Under the pieces are notes generated by a model. That model searched no databases. It saw only the letters and a program-made list of their open reading frames with translations, and was not told where the DNA came from. Both the position numbers and the translations under genes were made by a program. 64,000 bases of DNA. Origin: Candidatus Brachythrix odensensis. Lineage in GTDB: Bacteria > Chloroflexota > Anaerolineae > J036 > Brachytrichaceae. The stretch spans positions 1 through 64,000 of the forward strand of contig JADKDT010000001.1 in assembly GCA_016714465.1 (NCBI GenBank), written 5' to 3'. This document shows, one piece after another, positions 58,301-64,000 of this stretch (its first letter is position 1; the number at the start of each line of letters is the position of its first letter).

Positions 58301-61300
58301 TCTCCGCCCCGGCGTCTACAGCGTGATCGAGGTCCAACCGGCTGGCTACAACGACGGGCCGATGGACGATGGTTACCCGTACCCCCGGATCGAGGTCAAC
58401 CGATTCGACGACATCCAACTCGACCCCGACACGCTGGGCGGGCTCTACAACTTTGGCGAATACCCGCCCGCCCTGAGCGGATACGTCTACCGCGACACCA
58501 CCAATGATGGCATCTTTCAGCGTTATGCAGACTATCCTGACAGCGAGAGCGGGCTCAACAGCATTGCCGTCACGTTGACCTGGCAGACCGTCACCGGCTC
58601 GGTCGGGTCGCGCGTAATGCAAACGGACAACCGCGGCCGCTACGCCTTTACGGGCCTTGTCACGGGCACCTATACGATCACCGAACTCCAGCCCGGCAGT
58701 TACGTGGACGGCCGCGAGAGCATCCCCGAGCTGCCCGCAGTGGTCAGCAACGATATGTACGCCAGCATTGCCTACACGCCCGGGCTCCCCGGCGGCGGCT
58801 TCAACTTTGGCGAGCTTTATCCCTCCTCGTTCAGCGTGGTCGTTTACCATGACCGCAACGCCAACGGTGTCAACGACAACTCTGATTTCGGGATCAACAA
58901 CATCACCATCACCCTGACCGGCACAACGGACGTCGGCAGCCCAGTCGGGCCGATCGTGCGGAACAGCGGGCTGTATGCCTATGGCGTCACCTTCAACAAT
59001 CTGGGCCCGGGCACCTACTCGGTGGTTGAAACACAGCCGCCGGGCGGCTACGTCGACGGCCCGTCGATCATCGGCAACAACTTCGGCGGGGTTCCGGGTG
59101 TCAACCGGATTGACGCGATAACGATCATCACCCAGGGCACCTCAGCCTATGGATATGCATTCACCGAGCAGAAGTCGGGCATCTCCGGCTTTGTACCAGG
59201 ACGGAATAACAACAACTTTCACGACGTCAATGAGAATTACTACCCCAGCCTGGTCACGCTGGCCCTCAGCAGCACCGATGGCGGCGGCGTCTTCAGCACG
59301 ACTCAGGCCGGTTACGACGGGTTCTATCTCTTTGCCGGCATCCCAACCGGGACGTATCAGATCACGTCGAACCAACTTGCCTCGCTGCTCGACAGCTTTG
59401 ACCAGCCCGGGACGATCAATGGCGTGCCGAGCGGTGTCAGCGGCACGCTCGGCGCCGATCTCATCAGCGGGATTGCCTTTCCCGCCGGCGGGGTTGGGGT
59501 CAACTACAACTTCGCCGACCTGCCGGTGGCGCGCATCCGCGGCACCGTTTACCACGACCTGAATGCCAACGGGGTCTACGACAGCAGCAATCCGCCCTAC
59601 GAGACCGGCATTCGCTATGTCACAGTAACGCTCACCGGAACGGATAATGTGGGCGCGTCGGTCGCCCTCACCCGTATCACCGACGCCAGCGGCATCTTCG
59701 ATTTCAACACCCTGCGGCCCGGGCTGTATACCCTGGCCGAGGTGCAGCCGGGGGATTACTCGGACGGCCGCGAGCAGAGCGGCTACCCGGCCCCGGCATT
59801 GCTCGCCAATGACCGCTTCCAGGGCATCACGATCACGACCCCCGGCTCGGACTTCTATGGCTACACCTTCGGCGAGCTCCTCACCGGGCTGTACGGCTAC
59901 GTTTTCCGCGATACCCACAACGACGGCGTGTTCTCGACCTATTACGACAGCGGACTGTATAACGAGCAGGTCATCCTGAGTGGGACGACGGTGTTCGGAC
60001 AGTTCGTTTACAGCCCGACAACCACTGACTACTATGGTCGCTTTGTCTTCAGCCGCCTCGTGACCGGCACGTATGCGCTCATCGAACCGCAGCCAGCCAC
60101 GCGCCTGGATGGCATCGACACCCCGGGCACCCTCGGCGGCATTACCTCGACCCTGGGCAACGGCGACGATCTCATCGCCGGCATCGTGGTCACCCAGGCC
60201 AGCTACGGGCGGGATTATCTGTTCGCTGAGCTGGACGGGGCCCAGTTGACCGGCTACGTCTTTCTCGACCTGAACAACGACGGCACCAAGAGCTTCAGCG
60301 AACCCGGCGTGCTCAGCGCCACCCTGACCCTGTCCGGCACCAACGACCGCAACCAACCCGTCCTGGTCGTGACCTACACCAACGCCTCGGGGAGCTTCAA
60401 CTTCGTCCGCCTGCGGCCCGGGACCTACACCCTGAGCGAAACACAGCCGTCGGGCTATCTGGACGGGCTGGACCGCAACCCGAGTAACGTCCTGAGCGTC
60501 ATCAACGACACGTTCCCCGGCATTGTGATTTTGCCCGGCCAGTACTATGGAAACTACCATTTCGGCGAGTCGGGCGGTTTCATCAGCGGCTACGCGTATG
60601 GCGACAAGAACAACGATGGCGTCAAGGGCGCCGGCGAGAGCGGGATCAGCAACGTGACGGTGTATCTCACCGGCACCCGCAGTGATACAGGCGCGACCGT
60701 TGGGCGGGTGGCCCAGACCGACTCGGCCGGGGTGTATCAGTTCGTCAACGTCCTCAATGGCGTCTACACCCTGACCGAGATTCAGCCGGCCGCCTGGTTT
60801 GACGGCCGCGAGACGCTCGGCACGGGCGCCGGCGGCGTGATCACGGGCAACGACCGCTTCATCTCGATCACCATGACCGGGCCCGGCGGGAGCAACTACA
60901 ACTTTGGCGAGATCGGCCCCTCGATCCTCGCCGGGAACGTCTTCTTCGACCTGGCCGACAATGGCCAGCGCGACCCGGTCGATCCGGGCATCGGCGGCGC
61001 AACGCTCAATCTGCGCGGAACGGACTATCTGAGCGCGCCAATCTGGATGACGACGACGACCTCGATCGTGGGCGCCTACGCGTTCACGAATGTGCGCTCG
61101 GGCGTCTACACGGTCACCGAAGTCCAACCGGCTGACTACCTCGACGGCAAGGACAAGGTGGGCTGCTGCGGGGGTGGCATCCTCGGCAATGACGCCATCT
61201 ACAGCGTCACGCTGAAGGGCGAGGACTATGTCGCGAACTACGACTTCGGCGAGCGGGTGAGCGGGTTGAGCGGCTACGTCTACCGCGACTCAAACAACGA

Positions 61301-64000
61301 CGGTCTGCGGGCCAACGGCCCGGGCGTGAGCAATGCGTCGATCACCCTGCACGGTCTGACCAGTCTCGGCGTCCTCATCACCCGGACGGCAACAACCGAC
61401 GGCTACGGCTTCTACTATTTCAACGGGCTGCTCACCGGCACCTACAGCCTCTCCGAGACGCAGCCGGCGGCGCTCCTCGACGGCCTGGATACGCCCGGCA
61501 ACCTGGGCGGGGATGGCGCCCAGGACGACACGTTTGCCAATGTCGCCTTCCAACCCGGCCAGTACGGCTCGGAATACAACTTCGGCGAGTTCTACGGGGC
61601 CTCTCTGGGCGGGCTGGTGTTCTGGGATATCAACAATGACGGCCAGGTTCAGGGCGGCGAAGCCGGGATCGTTGGCGCGACGGTGGCCCTGAGCGGAACC
61701 GACGATCTCGGGCTGGGCGTCCGAATCACAACGACCACGGGCGGGGGCGGCAGCTTTAGCTTCGCCGGGCTTCGACCGGGGAACTACAGCCTGGTCGAAG
61801 TGCAGCCCGGCAACTACACCGACGGCATCGACACGCCCGGAAATCGGGGCGGCACGGCCGACGGCTTCGACACCATCAATGCCATCGGGCTGACGCCGGA
61901 GTCCGCCGGCAGCGGCTATCTGTTTGGCGAGCGGCAGGTCGGCCTGACGGGCTACGTATACCGCGACCTGAACAACGATGGCGCGCGCCAGAGCGTCACG
62001 GAGTTCGGCATTCCGGAGCACGCTTGTGGAACTCGAGGGAACGACGTCCATGGGCGACCCGGTCTATCAAAACGCGGTCAGCAATCAGTTTGGCTTCTAT
62101 GCCTTTGGCGATCTTGTCACCGGGACTTACCGGCTGTCCGCCTATCAGCCCCTTGGATTCCTGGACGGGAAAGAGGGCCTGGGAACGCTGGGCGGGCTGA
62201 AGGGGGAGGACACATTCACGATCACCTACGGGGCCGGCCAATACGGGTCGGAGTACAACTTTGGCGAACTGCCGCCGGCGACGCTCGCCGGCGAGGTCTA
62301 CCTCGATATCGATGGGGGTGGAACGCGCCAGCAGAACGAGCCCGGGCTGCCGAGCGTTTCAATCGGGTTGACCGGCTTCGACGACCTGGGCGCGAGCGTC
62401 TCCCGCGCATCGCAAACCAATGGCGCCGGCGCCTACACCTTTGGCAGCCTGCGGCCTGGCGTATACACCCTCGCTGAGATCCAGCCGGCCGGCTACACCG
62501 ACGGGCAGGACACGCTCGGAAACCTGGGAGGAAGCTTCATTCCGTCGGACACGTTCGCCGGGATCGTAATGGGCGTGGCGGGCTATGGCTACAACTACAA
62601 TTTTGGCGAAACGCAGACCGGCCTGGGCGGCTTTGTCTACATCGACGCGGATGTCGATGGCGCATACGATGCGGGCGAAACTGCCCTGTATGGTGTCACA
62701 CTGATCCTGACCGGCACTCCCACAGGCGGCGATCCGATCACCCGCACGGCCCAGACCGACAGCTTCGGCTTCTACGGGTTTGGCGATCTGGGGCCGGGGG
62801 CCTATCGCATCCGCGAGATTCAACCGCCCAACTATCTCGACGGCATCGACAGCGCCGGGCCGATGGGTGGAAGCGTCGGACCGCTGGGGCAGGACACCAT
62901 CGATGTGGCGTATCCCGGCGGCTCCTTCGGCCCGAACAACAACTTCGGCGAATACCTGCCCAACACGCTCCGGGGCTACGTGATCTTTGATGTGATTGAC
63001 AACGGCGTGTACGAAAAGCCGTATTGCCTGGACGCGCCGTTCTGCCAGGGCGCGAACCACAGCCCGGAAGTGGGCATCAATGACGGGATCAAGATCGTGC
63101 TCACCGGCCGAAACGACCTGGGCCAGACCGTGCTGGCCACCGACACCACCAACTCCGCCGGTCAGTATTCCTTCCCGTTGTTGCGCCCGGGGTCGTATAC
63201 GCTCACCGAAATCCATCGGGATGTCGATGTCGACGGCCTCGACACGTCCGTGTCCGCGCCCGAGGCCATCGTCGCCAACGACCAGATCCGCGCGATCTCC
63301 CTGACGATCGGCCAGACCAAGGGCGCCATATTTGGCGAGAAACCCAGCATCACCGGTTACGTCTACCGGGACGACAACGACAACGGCCTGCATGAGCCTA
63401 GCCCGGAAACCCTGTGCAACTCGCCGGAACTGGGGCTCAGCGGGGTCAACCTGCAGCTCACCGGGGTCGACGTCTACAACACCAACGTCACCCTGGGCGC
63501 GGGCTCGTTCGCGCCGGCCTATCCGGTGTCGAATCACTGCTACGATGGCTTCTACTACTGGGGCGGCCTTGTGACCGGAACCTACGCCGTGCGCGAGTTC
63601 CAGCCGGCCGGTTATCTGGACGGGCAGGAGACGGTCGGCACGGGCGGCGGCCTGACGACCACCGACGACATCATCTCGCGCATCGTCTTCACCCCGGGCG
63701 TGGTCATCACCGGTTACAACTTCGGCGAACAACGCAACATCATCGCCGGAAATGTGTATCTCGACACAAATGGCAATGGCGTGCGGGATGGCCCCGACGG
63801 CGGCCTCGACACGCCCGCCACGATCGTGCTTTCCGGCTACAACAACCTGGGCCAGCCGGTGGTCATGACCCGGACGAGCACCGGGTCGTATCAGTTCACC
63901 GGACTGCGCCCGGGCACCTATACCCTCACCGAAATACAGCCCGCGGGCTATTCGGATGGGCAGGAGCAACTGGGCGTCGGCGCAGGCGGCGCGCTCGGCG
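55369..64000 (+). CDS. Second giant secreted surface protein, collinear paralog of the first (partial, three frameshifts)
   Basis: Same layout as the protein starting at 35456: signal peptide (MRISIRLLTAATGALIACLL, ending AQA), CSLREA segment (VCATAAGTCSLRAAIQEANA), beta-helix head, then SdrD-B-like domains. Twenty complete domains and part of the 21st lie in the window, each matching the same-numbered domain of the first protein, including the Cys-containing insertions of domains 5 and 20. About 3.6 kb more should lie to the right if the copy is complete. AAGGAG precedes the ATG. Frames break near 56595, 57632 and 62025, at sites that are intact in the paralog, so the breaks are not inherited. 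The role is probably surface adhesion or a structural stalk. Confidence 0.85.

Noticed and set aside
1..64000. tRNA, rRNA, integrase, transposase or phage genes
   Set aside because: None could be recognised on either strand, so the dispersed palindromes have no visible mobilising enzyme within the window.

Overview
The window is a GC-rich bacterial segment, most likely from a member of the Chloroflexota. The reasons are very large secreted beta-rich proteins with a shared C-terminal Y[LV]PR[VI]LR ending, CSLREA-type N-terminal modules, threonine/proline linkers, and an ArsR regulator fused to DUF2087. This placement is inferred from style of content; no rRNA or tRNA gene is present to confirm it.

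Layout. 1-1850 (minus): a carbohydrate-degradation pair, an acetyl-xylan-esterase-like hydrolase and the start of a GH3 glycosidase. 2091-6710 (plus): a ferritin-like DUF455 protein, an SDR dehydrogenase, a D-2-hydroxyacid dehydrogenase and an ArsR-DUF2087 regulator with a well-defined promoter/operator. 6766-20025 (minus): a potassium-homeostasis island with kdpE, kdpD, kdpC, kdpB (frameshifted), kdpA, kdpF, a 33-aa small membrane ORF, a KimA-like APC-type K+ importer (frameshifted), a Usp-like membrane protein, and a second KdpE/KdpD-like response regulator and sensor kinase (kinase heavily frameshifted). 20104-20304 (plus): a short GDCCVxC-family protein with an in-frame UGA exactly where the family carries Cys or selenocysteine, followed by a small SECIS-like hairpin. 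20381-22828 (minus): a secreted M14 carboxypeptidase. 23299-28321 (plus): a membrane protein, a TPR/Ig-like protein, a P1 (DmpA) peptidase and another membrane protein. 28435-33069 (plus): two tandem paralogous secreted beta-helix proteins. 33166-35113: a CTP:polyprenol-kinase-like protein, an S51 peptidase and a GNAT acetyltransferase. 35456-64000 (plus): the surface-protein region. A giant ~4,070-residue protein (CSLREA and beta-helix head, 27 SdrD-B-like domains, choice-of-anchor-like and cohesin-like tail) is followed by a secreted BNR-propeller / LCAT-like hydrolase / dockerin / cohesin protein. Then comes a second giant protein, collinear with the first, that runs off the window end.

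Noteworthy patterns. (1) A probable selenoprotein. (2) A family of long, almost perfect intergenic hairpins built on GCGNAGC cores, with different arms at each site; some share flanks and look like dispersed palindromic elements, and several include the stop codon of the neighbouring gene. (3) A duplicated pair of giant adhesin-like proteins next to cohesin- and dockerin-bearing proteins. (4) An LCAT-like hydrolase whose nucleophile-elbow Ser is replaced by Asp. (5) An unusually high density of single-base frameshifts and a G-run-rich block near 54.6-55.2 kb, which point to sequence or assembly error at least in part; reading-frame breaks here should not be taken as biological without raw-read support.
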